A stretch of 64,000 nucleotides of DNA from Streptomyces sp. JB150. Its GTDB lineage: Bacteria > Actinomycetota > Actinomycetes > Streptomycetales > Streptomycetaceae. Below, in pieces: positions 63,879-64,000 of this stretch. The translations under genes and the position numbers were made by a program. Positions within the stretch are counted from its first letter, which is position 1. Each line of letters begins with the position of its first letter. The stretch is taken from the NCBI RefSeq assembly GCF_011193355.1, contig NZ_CP049780.1, positions 6,602,634 through 6,666,633 of the forward strand, written 5' to 3'. Below the pieces are notes generated by a model that worked only from the letters and a program-made list of their open reading frames with translations, was not told the DNA's origin and did no database searches.

Positions 63879-64000
63879 GCCATTTCCCGACCGTTTCCGG
63901 CACCCACCCGAGCCGCCCCGAGCGGATAAAGCCGCGAGCCCGGATGTGAGCACGGCTACTCATGCGCGCCACCACGGGCCGCGCGATCATGCACCCATGA

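Overview
The window is about 72-75% G+C by eye, with start codons divided among ATG, GTG and a few TTG, GGAGG-type ribosome binding sites, many 1-4 bp stop/start overlaps, a CvnABCD conservon, LysM/M23 cell-wall enzymes, duplicated PF04672-type methyltransferases and Ser/Thr kinases with long disordered tails. This fits a Streptomyces chromosome. No phage, plasmid, IS or CRISPR element was found.

Layout. (1) 1-645: 3' part of a TagH-like polysaccharide-export ABC ATPase, with a terminator. (2) 941-13992: a hopanoid operon, hpnC-hpnD-(38-aa ORF)-hpnE-polyprenyl diphosphate synthase-shc-hpnG-hpnH-ispG-dxs-hpnO. It runs from MEP precursors through farnesyl diphosphate, squalene and hopene to adenosyl-, ribosyl- and aminobacteriohopanetriol, and most junctions overlap. 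(3) 14021-23537: an XRE-cupin regulator with a DUF6126-like membrane peptide, a tyrosine phosphatase, a GH36 alpha-galactosidase, a LysM-M23 peptidase behind a probable c-di-AMP (ydaO) riboswitch, a DUF6250 secreted protein, an SGNH hydrolase, and a TetR/MBL divergent pair. (4) 23952-27709: an MFS exporter, three decayed genes (ArsR-like, flavin reductase, adenosine deaminase) and a methyltransferase. (5) 28277-32328: conservon cvnABCD plus a GAF gene; the GTPase carries an unusual His-rich N-terminus. (6) 32492-38778: tdh-kbl (threonine to glycine), LysR, an XRE-cupin gene whose start codon lies inside a 14-bp inverted repeat, GNAT, MmcQ/YjbR, MFS. (7) 38874-46842: tRNA-Pro(GGG), small unknown genes, a DCC protein with a stop-proximal repeat array, a Ser/Thr kinase, YihY, a His/Met-rich membrane protein, an ECF sigma factor, and a zinc-limitation module (cysteine-free L32 and a COG0523 GTPase behind a Zur-like site). 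(8) 46839-55142: NUDIX, 2Fe-2S protein, two methyltransferases, HAD phosphatase, Ser/Thr kinase, ArsR, HhH-GPD protein, DUF3140, Dps, lysophospholipase-like hydrolase. (9) 55310-63597: thiolase and acyl-CoA ligase, TauE, a MarR/MBL divergent pair, a frameshifted DUF6174 lipoprotein, cobK, cobF, DUF309. (10) 63741-63814: a second, identical tRNA-Pro(GGG).

Most genes belong to recognisable families. The parts with least precedent that I can recall are the micro-ORFs woven into the hopanoid operon by overlapping stops and starts, the His-rich extension on the conservon GTPase, two tandem-repeat arrays that both grow out of a gene's stop-codon region, and several strong operator palindromes, one spanning a start codon. 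All assignments come from reading motifs; no database search was possible.
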